39,390 nucleotides of DNA from Candidatus Kapaibacterium sp. (GCA_017882165.1 JADGPZ010000009.1:1-39390), one strand, 5' to 3'; shown: positions 16,992 to 25,481, counted from the stretch's first letter. Notes: generated from the sequence alone by a model not told the origin. A program made the numbers and translations.

Positions 16992-19979
16992 TTACAGCTT
17001 TGCCCGTAACTCCTCGAAGGCTCGCAGGCAATCGGTGTTGACGGCGGCGAACTCGCGCTTGACGCGCTCGGCGTCGGGGGCGCCTTCGGCGCAGTGTTGC
17101 TCCAGGGACTCGGCAAATCCGGCGGCGTGCTTCATGCCCATGAATTTCAGGTGCGGCTTCATCGCATGGATCTGCCTCTTGACGGCGGCGAAGTCGCTCG
17201 CATCGATCGCAATGCGAATGGTCTCGAGCTGCGGCGGTACACCATCCAAAAACATACGGATGTACTTCTTAAGCTGCGCGTCATCGCCTCCGGTGATCTC
17301 GCGGAGTGTTGCGAGGTCTGTGGTGGGTGGCCCAGCAACTGGTGTCGTCTCATTCATGGCGTTTACCTTCCCATTATTTCCGCCCTGCGTCAGGCGTGTT
17401 GCCTTCTCTGGTCCCTTCGGCACTTCTACGTGGGCGGGTGCTTTCTTCTTGTAATACTTCACGAGCACGCTGAGTAGCTCGTCCCTTCTGAACGGCTTGG
17501 GGACATAATCGTTCATGCCGGCGGCAAAACAGCGGTCGATCTCGCTCTTGATGACGGAGGCGGTCAGCGCGATAATTGGCACATCTCTTTTCGATCGCGG
17601 CAGGTGCGTGCGAATATGTTTGGTCGCCTCGATGCCGTCCATCTCGGGCATTTGTACGTCCATGAGGACGAGATCGAATCCGAACCGCTCGACGAGCGTA
17701 ATCGCCTCGCGTCCGTTGTTTGCAATCTCGAGTGACATTTCGCCGATGACATTGCGGAGCGTATCGGCAAGGACGATCTGGTTGTACTCGTTGTCCTCGA
17801 CGAGCAAGATATTGATGCCGGAGAGCGATGCCGGATCGATGGCATCGCTCACGCGTTGCGCGGTGGCCTCGCCGTGGACCAATGCTTCCTCGCTCGCAAC
17901 TTCATACGGCGTGGTGAACGAGAACTCCGAGCCGTGGCCGAATTCACTCTGAACCGAAATTGCGCCGCCCTGCAATTCCACGAGTGTGCGCGAGATCGTC
18001 AGGCCAAGGCCGGTCCCGCCGTACTTACGCGTCGTCTCTGTTTCGGCCTGCGAGAACGATTCGAAAATGGTGTGGATTTTCTCTTTCGAGATACCGATTC
18101 CCGTGTCGCGCACGGCGAACCGGACGACCATCGTGTGGTCCTGGCCCACGACCGGCCCCATGGCAGTCGCGCTCGCGGCGAGCGTCACCGATCCCTGTTC
18201 GGTGAACTTGATCGCGTTGCCCATGAGATTGACGAGGATCTGGTTGAGCCTGGTCGAGTCGCCAATGACGACATCCGGCGCGGATTCGTCGATATCGATG
18301 ATCAGCTTCAGCCCTTTCGCCTCGGCTTTGAACCGCATGATTTCCATGACGTGATTCGTCACTTCGCGCAGGCGGAATGGGGCGCGCTCGAACTCCATCT
18401 TGCCGGCTTGCAATTTCGAGAGGTCGAGAATATCGTTGATGATGACGAGGAGATTATCGGCAGAAGCGGCGATGGCTTCGAGGTAGTCGCGCTGCTTTTG
18501 CACCAGCTCGGTCTCGAGTAGAAGCCGCGTCATGCCAAGCACCGCGTTCATCGGCGTGCGTATCTCGTGGCTCATGTTGGCGAGGAACTGCTTCTCAAGA
18601 CGTTCGCTTGCCTCGGCGCGGTCCTTGGCGCGAGCAAGCTCTTCGTTCGCGCGCTGCTTGTGGCGATCGCTCCGATAGATGAGAACGGATATGATCGAGA
18701 GCGCGATCGCAACCAGAATGATCGCATATGTAATGAGCCGCTGCCGCGAAAGCTCCTCTCCCTGCGTGGCAATCTCCGCCTCCTTCTTGGACGACTGGTA
18801 CTTGCCTTCCATATCGGCAAGGATGCGACTCTTATCGCCGTTGAAGAGGGAGTCGTGGAGGGCCGTGCCTTTGTCGAGGTATTCGTAGGCTTGCTTGAAG
18901 TCGCCGGTCTGCGCATAGGCTTTTGCCAGACTCATGTACCGATCGTAGAGGCCTCGCCGCGCTCCGGCACGCTCGTCGATATCCTTGGCGCGATTGAGAT
19001 AATAGAATGCGCTATCGTTGCGCCGCACGCTGAGGAAGAAATTGCCGAGCGATGCGTAGGCGCCGGCGGTGTATGTTGAGCTGGCGTCTGAATTGTCGTG
19101 AAGCACGACGGACTGCCGGTAATAATAGAGCGCGCTATCGAGCGTGCCTTCTCGCTCGAAGACGGCTCCAATGTTGCCGAGCACCCGTGCGCGCTGGACG
19201 CGATCGTCGAGCGTCTCATAGAGATCGGCGCTCCGTCTGAAATTCGAAAGGGCGGTATCCAAACTGCTGTGGATGCCGTTTGGCGAGGCGTTCGTGTCCG
19301 CGTAGTTAAGCCCGATGTTGTTCAGCACGGCAGCTTGCGTGCGAAGATCGCCGGTGCGCTTGGCGCAGAAAAGCGATTTCGAGAGATACATCAGCGCATT
19401 CGCGCGATCTTTTTGATCGATGAAAAGACAGCCAAGGCTGTTATACGCGAGTCCGAGTGCCACGGAGTCGTGCGAGCGAACGGCAAGGTCCTGGGCGCGA
19501 AGGTGATAATCGAGCGCCTCCCGATACTCGCCGATTTCCATGTCGTTCCAGCCTAATTGCGAATAGGCACGAACGAGCAAATCGGTATCCTGCGCGGTTT
19601 CCGCGCGCTTGAGAACCGCCATGAGCCGCACGCGGGCGCTATCGTAGCGTCCCGCTTGGGAGAATCGCTTTCCCATAAAGAGGTCGAAGTATGCCATGCG
19701 GCCTTCATCGCGCGCCGCGCGCGCATACTCGAAGGACTGGGCGGCGTAGTTCGATGCCGCAGAGGTATCGGTCTCTTCGAGTGCCACCGAAAGCGCGCGG
19801 AGGATGTCGCTCTTTTCCGTGTCACTGTGGGCATAGGAAAGCCGGGCGTGGAGGCTATCGAAAAGCTTTTGTTCTTGCGCGCGACCCGTGCCCGTCAGGC
19901 ACAGCAACAAGATGAGGGTATAGGGTATAGGGTTTAGGGTATAGTGCCCGAAACCCGACCGTAACGTTTGCTTTCTCAT
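16992..19979 (-). CDS. Hybrid sensor histidine kinase: periplasmic TPR, HisKA, HATPase, receiver, Hpt
   Basis: The protein is 995 residues from the ATG at 19979. Residues 1-35 are a signal peptide whose start is repeat-encoded. Residues about 50-380 are TPR-like repeats (for example ALDYHLRAQDLAVRSHDSVA), and about 415-435 form the membrane helix ITYAIILVAIALSIISVLIY. A coiled coil leads into HisKA with FLANMSHEIRTPMN (H471). The ATPase has N588, DTGIGI (625) and GGTGLGL (654-660). The receiver covers about 723-843 with D774 (LVLMDVQMPEMDG) and K828. A C-terminal Hpt domain has H938 (IHAMKPHLKFMG). All phosphorelay residues are present, so a full His-Asp-His relay is expected. A TTG at 20015 overlapping the upstream gene stop is an alternative start. 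Confidence 0.95.
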   Translation of the reverse strand: MRKQTLRSGFGHYTLNPIPYTLILLLCLTGTGRAQEQKLFDSLHARLSYAHSDTEKSDILRALSVALEETDTSAASNYAAQSFEYARAARDEGRMAYFDLFMGKRFSQAGRYDSARVRLMAVLKRAETAQDTDLLVRAYSQLGWNDMEIGEYREALDYHLRAQDLAVRSHDSVALGLAYNSLGCLFIDQKDRANALMYLSKSLFCAKRTGDLRTQAAVLNNIGLNYADTNASPNGIHSSLDTALSNFRRSADLYETLDDRVQRARVLGNIGAVFEREGTLDSALYYYRQSVVLHDNSDASSTYTAGAYASLGNFFLSVRRNDSAFYYLNRAKDIDERAGARRGLYDRYMSLAKAYAQTGDFKQAYEYLDKGTALHDSLFNGDKSRILADMEGKYQSSKKEAEIATQGEELSRQRLITYAIILVAIALSIISVLIYRSDRHKQRANEELARAKDRAEASERLEKQFLANMSHEIRTPMNAVLGMTRLLLETELVQKQRDYLEAIAASADNLLVIINDILDLSKLQAGKMEFERAPFRLREVTNHVMEIMRFKAEAKGLKLIIDIDESAPDVVIGDSTRLNQILVNLMGNAIKFTEQGSVTLAASATAMGPVVGQDHTMVVRFAVRDTGIGISKEKIHTIFESFSQAETETTRKYGGTGLGLTISRTLVELQGGAISVQSEFGHGSEFSFTTPYEVASEEALVHGEATAQRVSDAIDPASLSGINILLVEDNEYNQIVLADTLRNVIGEMSLEIANNGREAITLVERFGFDLVLMDVQMPEMDGIEATKHIRTHLPRSKRDVPIIALTASVIKSEIDRCFAAGMNDYVPKPFRRDELLSVLVKYYKKKAPAHVEVPKGPEKATRLTQGGNNGKVNAMNETTPVAGPPTTDLATLREITGGDDAQLKKYIRMFLDGVPPQLETIRIAIDASDFAAVKRQIHAMKPHLKFMGMKHAAGFAESLEQHCAEGAPDAERVKREFAAVNTDCLRAFEELRAKL
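19916..19946 (-). repeat. CCCTATA repeat encoding part of the histidine kinase signal peptide
   Basis: On the minus strand the array reads CACTATACCCTAAACCCTAT and onwards. It encodes HYTLNPIPYTL immediately before the hydrophobic core ILLLCLTGTG of the signal peptide. It matches the intergenic array at 12679-12710 at its first dozen bases and in unit sequence. Here the repeat is expressed as protein. Confidence 0.75.
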
Positions 19980-20011
19980 GTATTGGAAACGATACCCTTT
20001 ACCGTGCTTCT

Positions 20012-20509
20012 TCAATGCAGCCGGAGATAAACGATGTACACCACGAGCGCGAGGACCAGCACCCAGAAGACCATGTTCATCGCCTTCTGGAAGCCGTGCG
20101 ATTTTTTCAGCGTGCGCATCTGCGCAATTTGCCGAACGGCGAGCTCCAGCTTGTGGAAGGCCGTCTCGCCCTTGACGATGTAATCGTAAGCGCCGTACTT
20201 GATCGTGTTCGAGGCCACTTCCATTCGGTCCTGCGCGCTCATGAAGATCACCGGGAGTTCCGGGAAGCGTTCTTTTAGCTTTGACAGGATCTGAATCCCG
20301 TTCATCGCATCCGGCCGGACGGAATCGAGCTGATAATCGAGGACAACGATGTCCGGCTGGTCCGTGATCTGGGCGAGGGCATCCTCGCCGGTGTTGTACG
20401 TCGTGAACGTCGTGCCGGGAAATTTCCGCGCGAGCGTATCGCGCACCATTTCGCAGAGCGTGACGTCGTCGTCGATGATCGTAATGGAAAGACTGGTCTC
20501 CGAGGCCAT
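20012..20509 (-). CDS. Response regulator receiver domain with C-terminal membrane anchor (165 aa)
   Basis: MASETSLSITIIDDDVTLCE begins a CheY-like receiver. Acidic D13/D14/D15 and the phosphoacceptor D58 (IVVLDYQLD) are present, as are the switch Ser/Thr (FMSAQD) and K113 (YIVKG). Instead of a DNA-binding domain, residues about 145-162 form a hydrophobic helix, MVFWVLVLALVVYIVYLRLH, at the extreme C-terminus. This is expected to tether the receiver to the inner membrane (tail-anchored). It lies just upstream of the hybrid kinase and is probably its partner, accepting phosphate from the Hpt domain. The ATG at 20509 is chosen over an upstream GTG at 20548, which would place a perfect palindrome inside the coding region. 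Confidence 0.88.
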   Translation of the reverse strand: MASETSLSITIIDDDVTLCEMVRDTLARKFPGTTFTTYNTGEDALAQITDQPDIVVLDYQLDSVRPDAMNGIQILSKLKERFPELPVIFMSAQDRMEVASNTIKYGAYDYIVKGETAFHKLELAVRQIAQMRTLKKSHGFQKAMNMVFWVLVLALVVYIVYLRLH

Positions 20510-20537
20510 GAGGATCAGATTGTGTGATGTGGATGAG

Positions 20538-20560
20538 CGATCATCCACGGTGGATGATCG
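20538..20560. promoter_or_regulatory. Perfect 23-base palindrome upstream of the response regulator
   Basis: CGATCATCCAC and GTGGATGATCG form exact 11-base arms around a single G. The site is 29-51 bases upstream of the ATG at 20509, a typical place for a dimeric regulator. It has no T-run for use as a terminator. The binding protein is unknown. Confidence 0.5.
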
Positions 20561-20603
20561 CGTTCACCCGGAACCATACAAAAGGCAAATCGCAGGCTGA
20601 ACC

Positions 20604-20617
20604 GTTCCACCTGGAAC
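20604..20617. promoter_or_regulatory. Candidate operator GTTCCA-N2-TGGAAC
   Basis: A perfect inverted repeat of six bases on each side of a two-base spacer, in the same divergent region. The same half-sites recur in opposite order upstream of the HTH gene at 35704-35726. Six-base arms can arise by chance, so this is tentative. Confidence 0.25.
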
Positions 20618-20808
20618 AATGTCGTTTCTTCTGAACCTTGTTGATTTTGATGCTTTTCCTTCTTTGATAGGACTTTCTCTGTGGCGGCCTCTCTTGGCCG
20701 TGGCAAGATTCTGAGGGTTCGGCTGTAACTAATTGACCGTTTTGGGATTGTTATGGTTCTGGGGAGTTCTTCGAATCATCGAGTGCTCTCCGTTCGGCGT
20801 CAGATGCA

Positions 20809-23154
20809 ATGAAGTTTCGAACTCCAATCGTACTCCTGCTTGCGGCCATTCTGGGATGGTCGGCGCCGGCGTGCGGTCAGGTCTCGATTTCGTTGGTGCC
20901 GAAATCAGATACGATTGACTTTGGTCGCGTCCTGATCGGCAGTCACGCGGATAGCGAGTTCACCATCATCAATTCTGACACGAGCAAGAGTGTTCTGCTG
21001 ATGGATGTCATATTTCAAGACTCCGTCAGGGATTCAGACTTTCGCGTTGCGCCACTAAACACCTTCCTCTACTACCCCCTTGGACCGAGCGCATCGGTCA
21101 AGGACTCTGTCCACTTCAAACCAACAAAGGAAGGCCGGTTCGTTGAGCTTGTCCGCATTCGTACTTCAGATACGATTGTCCGGAAGACTCTCGTGCTCAT
21201 TGGCCAGGGCGTCCGGTCACGCATTACGACAGCCGACCACGACTTCGGTGCCGTTCGGGTTGGTGGCACCGTTGCGACCAACATCAGCATCGTCAACGCC
21301 GGCGGGGGGATGACCGTCATTGATAGCATCACCCTCTTGAAGGGCCTTCCCGTCGATAGCGTGATGCAGCGGATTGTCGATTCATTGCACATCGACAGCA
21401 CCATCGTGCAGGGGGTACAGCACTTCGACACCACTGTCGTCCATGACACATCCTATGTTAATACAGTCATATTTCGGGGCATCTCCGATACGACAGACTT
21501 CCAATTGGACCTTTCACCGTTTCCCCCAGCGTCGGGTTCGAAGGTAACCTTGCAATACAAAGGCGATACGGTTTTGCTTATTCCTATTAAATTCTCGCCC
21601 CGCTCTCTCGGGAAGGATTCGATGGCTCTGCGGATTCACACCACGGCGAACCAGGTAGTTTTTGCGACGCTCCGAGGCACCGGTGTTGAGCCGCTCGTCA
21701 CGTTGTCGCCGGGCACAATCAACTTTGATACGATCACGGTTACGACGTCGGCGCCTGCCCCCGTTGACACGTTCTTCACTGTTTCAAACACAGGCACACT
21801 TGAGGGTCAACTCTATCTCATTACTCATACTGACACAGCGCATTTCCATTCCTCGATTCCCGATACATTGGACCAGGTGCTTTATCCCGGAAGCACCCTT
21901 ACCATCCATGAAACATTCATCGGAAATGACGAGGGAGACTTTGCTGACACCATCCATCTTTCCAACGACACGCGATACTCACTGTATGACAGAATGATGA
22001 CCAAGTTCGACACGGTCATCGTACAGAGGGCCTTCGTGCGGACAGCCCCCTTAATCATTCCAACGGTTTTCGTGGATACCGTCCGAACCTGCGACACTGT
22101 GTTCCATTCTCTTCTGATCCATAATACCCTTCCCGTCGCAATTCGGATTGATACGATCACGTTCGATTCAACGGCGGCTGGCCTATCCATGTCGCCAAAA
22201 CTTGCATTCAGCTATCCGATCAACATCCCAGCCGGTGGGAGCTATCCTCTCGATCTGGCATACGGCTTCCCACCCGATTCCCTGAATGGCTTGCAGCAGA
22301 TGATACTGCACTTCATTCAGCGTCGCAGCGATGAATTGGCCAAGATCGGCACGGCGAACGTTCAGGTCTTTCGCCTGCGGCAGGAGCTAACCCTTCATGC
22401 GCTCCTGCCTACGTTTGTTTCGAGCGCGAATGATGTCGCTCCGCTCCGGCTTCCGATCAAGATCGAAGGTCCCCGCGCCGGCGTCCATGAACTCGATGCC
22501 TGGACGCTCGCGCTCACGTTCTCGAACGATCTCTTCGAGCCGACCGGTCTCGATACCAGCGGCGGACTTGTGACTGCGCATGATACCACACCGTTCTCGC
22601 TCAGCACTTCCTGGGATCAACCGACGCGCACCTACAAGATTACGGTCAGCGGCGCGAAGCTGTCGGATTCGAATAGTATCTACAATTTGCTGTTGTTTAA
22701 CGTCAAGATGCGCGCGTACCTGACGATGGACACCTCGGTGACAGTTACACCCACGTTCACGTTCGTCACGCATCCTTGCGCGTACAGTCTACTTCCCTTC
22801 ACGCTCACGATCCCATACGCAAACGACTGCGGCGATGTCACGATCCGGTCGTTCCTGCTCGGGGATGCGGAGCCGTTCCGCATCACAGGTCTGTGGCCCG
22901 ATCCTGCGGGCGCGGATGGTGTCTCGATTAGTTATGATGCAGCGCAGGCAATGCAGTTGAGCGCTACCGTGAGCGATGCGGCCGGGAAACTCATCGGCAC
23001 GCACGTCTGGACAACCGATGTTGGAAGCGGAATGCAAAAGTTGCCAGCAGACCTGCTCCCGCACTCTGGCGCTGCCTATCTCACCGTTGAGGCACACTCT
23101 ACAACCGGAGCGCTGCTCGGTCGGCGATCACTCAAACTTTCAGTCGACAGATAG
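20809..23154 (+). CDS. Large secreted protein with ASH/choice-of-anchor-D-like repeats (781 aa)
   Basis: A signal peptide MKFRTPIVLLLAAILGWSAP-ACGQ is followed by immunoglobulin-like repeats: DTIDFGRVLIGSHADSEFTI, HDFGAVRVGGTVATNISIVN and INFDTITVTTSAPAPVDTFF. This repeated 'F-D/G-x-V-x-x-G' pattern is typical of ASH/HYDIN and choice-of-anchor D domains of surface proteins. The middle (residues 530-660) resembles a cohesin-like or anchor beta domain. The last 75 residues (LSATVSDAAGKLIGTHVWTT to the end LGRRSLKLSVDR) look like a divergent T9SS sorting domain. The role is probably an extracellular or cell-surface structural protein. Its stop shares a base with the GTG start of the lipoyl transferase gene. 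Confidence 0.85.
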   Translation: MKFRTPIVLLLAAILGWSAPACGQVSISLVPKSDTIDFGRVLIGSHADSEFTIINSDTSKSVLLMDVIFQDSVRDSDFRVAPLNTFLYYPLGPSASVKDSVHFKPTKEGRFVELVRIRTSDTIVRKTLVLIGQGVRSRITTADHDFGAVRVGGTVATNISIVNAGGGMTVIDSITLLKGLPVDSVMQRIVDSLHIDSTIVQGVQHFDTTVVHDTSYVNTVIFRGISDTTDFQLDLSPFPPASGSKVTLQYKGDTVLLIPIKFSPRSLGKDSMALRIHTTANQVVFATLRGTGVEPLVTLSPGTINFDTITVTTSAPAPVDTFFTVSNTGTLEGQLYLITHTDTAHFHSSIPDTLDQVLYPGSTLTIHETFIGNDEGDFADTIHLSNDTRYSLYDRMMTKFDTVIVQRAFVRTAPLIIPTVFVDTVRTCDTVFHSLLIHNTLPVAIRIDTITFDSTAAGLSMSPKLAFSYPINIPAGGSYPLDLAYGFPPDSLNGLQQMILHFIQRRSDELAKIGTANVQVFRLRQELTLHALLPTFVSSANDVAPLRLPIKIEGPRAGVHELDAWTLALTFSNDLFEPTGLDTSGGLVTAHDTTPFSLSTSWDQPTRTYKITVSGAKLSDSNSIYNLLLFNVKMRAYLTMDTSVTVTPTFTFVTHPCAYSLLPFTLTIPYANDCGDVTIRSFLLGDAEPFRITGLWPDPAGADGVSISYDAAQAMQLSATVSDAAGKLIGTHVWTTDVGSGMQKLPADLLPHSGAAYLTVEAHSTTGALLGRRSLKLSVDR

Positions 23155-23930
23155 TGGAAGATTACTCACGCGAAACTTGGCTGATCGAAGAATCCTTCGA
23201 TAGAACCGGAGCGGAGCACATGGCGCGCGATGAGGAACTTGCGCGCGAACGAATCGAACGTGCGGACCTACCGAACGTCTTGCGCCTATACTCCTGGCAG
23301 CCACATGGCGTCTCGATTGGATACCAGCAGTCGATGGACGCGATCGATCTCGAAGCATGTGCCAGCGTCGGCGTGGATGTCGTCCGCCGCCCGACCGGCG
23401 GCCGCGCCGTGCTGCACGCGAACGAGCTGACTTATGCCGTCATCATGCGGGCGGATACTGGCATCTACCGCACACATAATTTGATTGTCAGGGCGCTGCT
23501 GAATGCTTTCGAGCCATTAGGCGCGCGGCGTCTGGACCTTACGGGCGGCGATTCGAATATCCGAACTGCATACGCTCCGGGCACGCTGACCAACGCCGCC
23601 TGCTTTGCCTCCAGCGCCCGGCACGAGGCAACATTCGAAGGCCGCAAAGTTATCGGCTCTGCCCAGCGCAGGTTCGGCGAAGTCGTGCTTCAGCACGGCT
23701 CCATCTTGCTTACGAAGGACCATCTGCGCCTACCGGAGTTGCTCCGAATGAGCGAGGATGATCGGCGACGGATGCGCGCGCTCCTCGAACGCGAAACCGC
23801 AACGCTGGCGGATGTCTGTGGACGGCCCATTTCCATCGAAGAAGCTGCCCAAGCCGCGCGCGAACGATTTGTCCCGGAGATTTGTGAACTGCTCTCATGC
23901 CAAGAACAAGTACCAATGGCGCTCCCGTAG
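23154..23930 (+). CDS. Octanoyl/lipoate-protein ligase family protein (LipM-like)
   Basis: A 258-residue biotin/lipoyl transferase-fold protein that attaches octanoyl or lipoyl groups to lipoyl domains such as GcvH. Visible family motifs are VVRRPTGGRAVLHANELTYAV (78-98), NAACFASS with C150 as the likely acyl-enzyme cysteine, FEGRKVIGSAQRR (K165) and LQHGSILL. The early segment ETWLIEESFDRTGAEHMARDEELA matches the family start, which supports the GTG at 23154 over the later ATG at 23220. The GTG overlaps the previous stop as TAGTG, and the 3' end overlaps panB by 34 bases. LipM and LplA-type functions cannot be separated with certainty; the Cys favours octanoyltransferase LipM. Confidence 0.88.
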   Translation: MEDYSRETWLIEESFDRTGAEHMARDEELARERIERADLPNVLRLYSWQPHGVSIGYQQSMDAIDLEACASVGVDVVRRPTGGRAVLHANELTYAVIMRADTGIYRTHNLIVRALLNAFEPLGARRLDLTGGDSNIRTAYAPGTLTNAACFASSARHEATFEGRKVIGSAQRRFGEVVLQHGSILLTKDHLRLPELLRMSEDDRRRMRALLERETATLADVCGRPISIEEAAQAARERFVPEICELLSCQEQVPMALP

Positions 23931-24799
23931 CCGCCGCAAAGATCGCTTCCGCACCGAAGACATCCCCTCGTGATGCGCAGCGCGAAACGCGGCGCGTAAC
24001 CACGCGCACCATCCGCGAAATGAAATTGCGCGGCGAGAAGATCACGATGATCACCGCCTATGATTACACATTCGCACGGTTATTCGACGAGGCTGGCGCC
24101 GATATTATCTTGGTCGGCGATTCACTCTCGAACGTCATTCAGGGTAACGAGACAACGATCCCCGTCACGTTGGACGAGATGATTTACCACGCTCGTCTTG
24201 TCGTTCGTGGGGCGGGCACGCCAGGGGCGGGGCACGCGATGGTCGTCTGCGATATGCCGTTCATGAGCTTTCAGGTCGGTGCCGATGAAGGCTTCCGCAA
24301 TGCCGGGCGCATCATGAAGGAAGCTGGCGCTGGCGCGGTGAAGGTCGAAGGAGGCGAGCGGGTCTGCGAGTTGGTTCGCCGTATGAGTGAAGCCGGCATT
24401 CCCGTCATGGGACACCTGGGACTCACGCCGCAGTCGATCCACCAGTTTGGCTCTTATATCACGCGTGGAAAGTCGCATGCCGAAGCCGAGCAGCTCAAGC
24501 GTGACGCGAAGGCGCTCGAAGATGCGGGAGTATTCTCCATCGTGCTCGAAAAAATCCCGGCCACACTTGCGAAGCAGGTAACGGCCTCGCTCAAAGTCTC
24601 GACCATTGGCATCGGCGCGGGACCGGATTGCGATGGGCAAGTCCTCGTCATGCACGACATGCTCGGACTGACCGAGGAATTTCACCCCCGATTTGTCCGC
24701 CACTATGCCGCGCTTGCCGATACCGTGCGCGATGCAGTCCGCCGCTACGATTCGGACATCAAGAAGGGCACATTCCCGAACAAAGAGGAATCGTACTGA
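23897..24799 (+). CDS. panB: 3-methyl-2-oxobutanoate hydroxymethyltransferase PanB
   Basis: PanB transfers a hydroxymethyl group to ketoisovalerate, giving ketopantoate for coenzyme A. The TIM-barrel motifs are MITAYDYTFARLFDEAGADI, LVGDSLSNVIQGNETTIPVT (metal Asp), VVCDMPFMSF, GHLGLTPQSIHQFG, FSIVLEKIP (catalytic Glu) and TIGIGAGPDCDGQVLVMHDM. The first 35 residues are a low-complexity Ala/Ser/Thr-rich extension before TRTIREMKLRGEKI; the ATG at 23897 lies inside lipM, so the true start could be later, but no good ATG is available until EMK. Pantothenate and lipoate biosynthesis genes are next to each other, both feeding acyl-carrier cofactors. Confidence 0.97.
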   Translation: MPRTSTNGAPVAAAKIASAPKTSPRDAQRETRRVTTRTIREMKLRGEKITMITAYDYTFARLFDEAGADIILVGDSLSNVIQGNETTIPVTLDEMIYHARLVVRGAGTPGAGHAMVVCDMPFMSFQVGADEGFRNAGRIMKEAGAGAVKVEGGERVCELVRRMSEAGIPVMGHLGLTPQSIHQFGSYITRGKSHAEAEQLKRDAKALEDAGVFSIVLEKIPATLAKQVTASLKVSTIGIGAGPDCDGQVLVMHDMLGLTEEFHPRFVRHYAALADTVRDAVRRYDSDIKKGTFPNKEESY

Positions 24800-24830
24800 A
24801 ACTGCTATCGCCTCGGTGTGTTCTCTATTT

Positions 24831-24899
24831 GTGCGAAGTAGATTCGGTCTTTTCTTTCTCGGGTTAGCATTGCTCACGCTTTGCTGGAGCGATTCCTAA
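24831..24899 (+). pseudogene. Detached signal peptide, ended by TAA, of the following barrel-like protein
   Basis: A GTG at 24831 opens MRSRFGLFFLGLALLTLCWS and DS, then TAA (24897-24899). The positively charged start, hydrophobic core and polar end make a textbook signal peptide. The same frame continues after the stop as AQSQPPVESAQLSGAY, which leads straight into the next gene. If the TAA were a Tyr codon (TAT or TAC), the sequence would be S-Y-A-Q, a good signal peptidase site. This suggests one gene broken by a single-base change or by a sequence error. Confidence 0.65.
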
Positions 24900-24917
24900 G
24901 CCCAATCTCAGCCGCCT

Positions 24918-25481
24918 GTGGAATCGGCTCAGCTTTCTGGCGCCTATCTCTTCGCCGGTTTCGGCGGCTTCATTCCGTTTCGCGATAGTTACCGGTTGAA
25001 CTACTCGACTAATCTCGGCGGCGTGCCGGTGGAGCTGTATGGCGGCGTGATGGTCCCGGTTTCGCCATCGGCCTTCGCACCCGTGACGATTCGCTACGAG
25101 CGGCGCGAGGCGAATTTCATCTCGGGGACTGCCATCCGCGTGATCTCTGTCGAGCCAGGTGTCCGGTTCTATCTCGAACGCCAGCGCGATCAAGATTTGC
25201 GATTGTTCGGCATGGTCGAAGCACTGCTCGCGCGCGCGACGGTCCAAAGCACATACGATGTTTCCAGTGATGGGACGGTTACGGGTCAGGCATCGGCGCA
25301 AAAGGATTACTACAATCTGGGCATCGGCCTGGATCTCGGGATGAGCTACCCGCTCACCGCTTCGACCGCGCTCGATGGAACGGTGCATGTCGCAACGTAT
25401 CTCGCGAATCCAGTGACAAGTGGCGGACTCGGCAATATCGGTGGGGTTTCACTCACCGTAGTATATCGTTTTGGTTTTTGA
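24918..25481 (+). CDS. Outer-membrane beta-barrel-like protein, separated from its signal peptide
   Basis: From a GTG at 24918 the protein is 187 residues and has the alternating pattern of outer-membrane strands: GAYLFAGFGGFIPFRDSYRL, GVPVELYGGVMVPVSP, DYYNLGIGLDLGMSYPL, and a last strand VSLTVVYRFGF ending in aromatic F. An aromatic C-terminal residue is characteristic of barrels inserted by BamA. Without the upstream segment it would not be exported, so the GTG start is a default, not a convincing start. The natural gene is probably 24831-25481 with an in-frame TAA at 24897. The family was not recognised. Four bases separate it from the lipoprotein gene. Confidence 0.7.
   Translation: MESAQLSGAYLFAGFGGFIPFRDSYRLNYSTNLGGVPVELYGGVMVPVSPSAFAPVTIRYERREANFISGTAIRVISVEPGVRFYLERQRDQDLRLFGMVEALLARATVQSTYDVSSDGTVTGQASAQKDYYNLGIGLDLGMSYPLTASTALDGTVHVATYLANPVTSGGLGNIGGVSLTVVYRFGF

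Larger units (their letters stand above)
20510..20808. other. Divergent promoter region between the response regulator and the ASH-like secreted protein
   Basis: No gene is seen in this roughly 300-base gap. It holds two inverted repeats listed separately (20538-20560 and 20604-20617), both closer to the response regulator. No clear TAnnTTTG promoter could be assigned to either gene. Confidence 0.5.
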
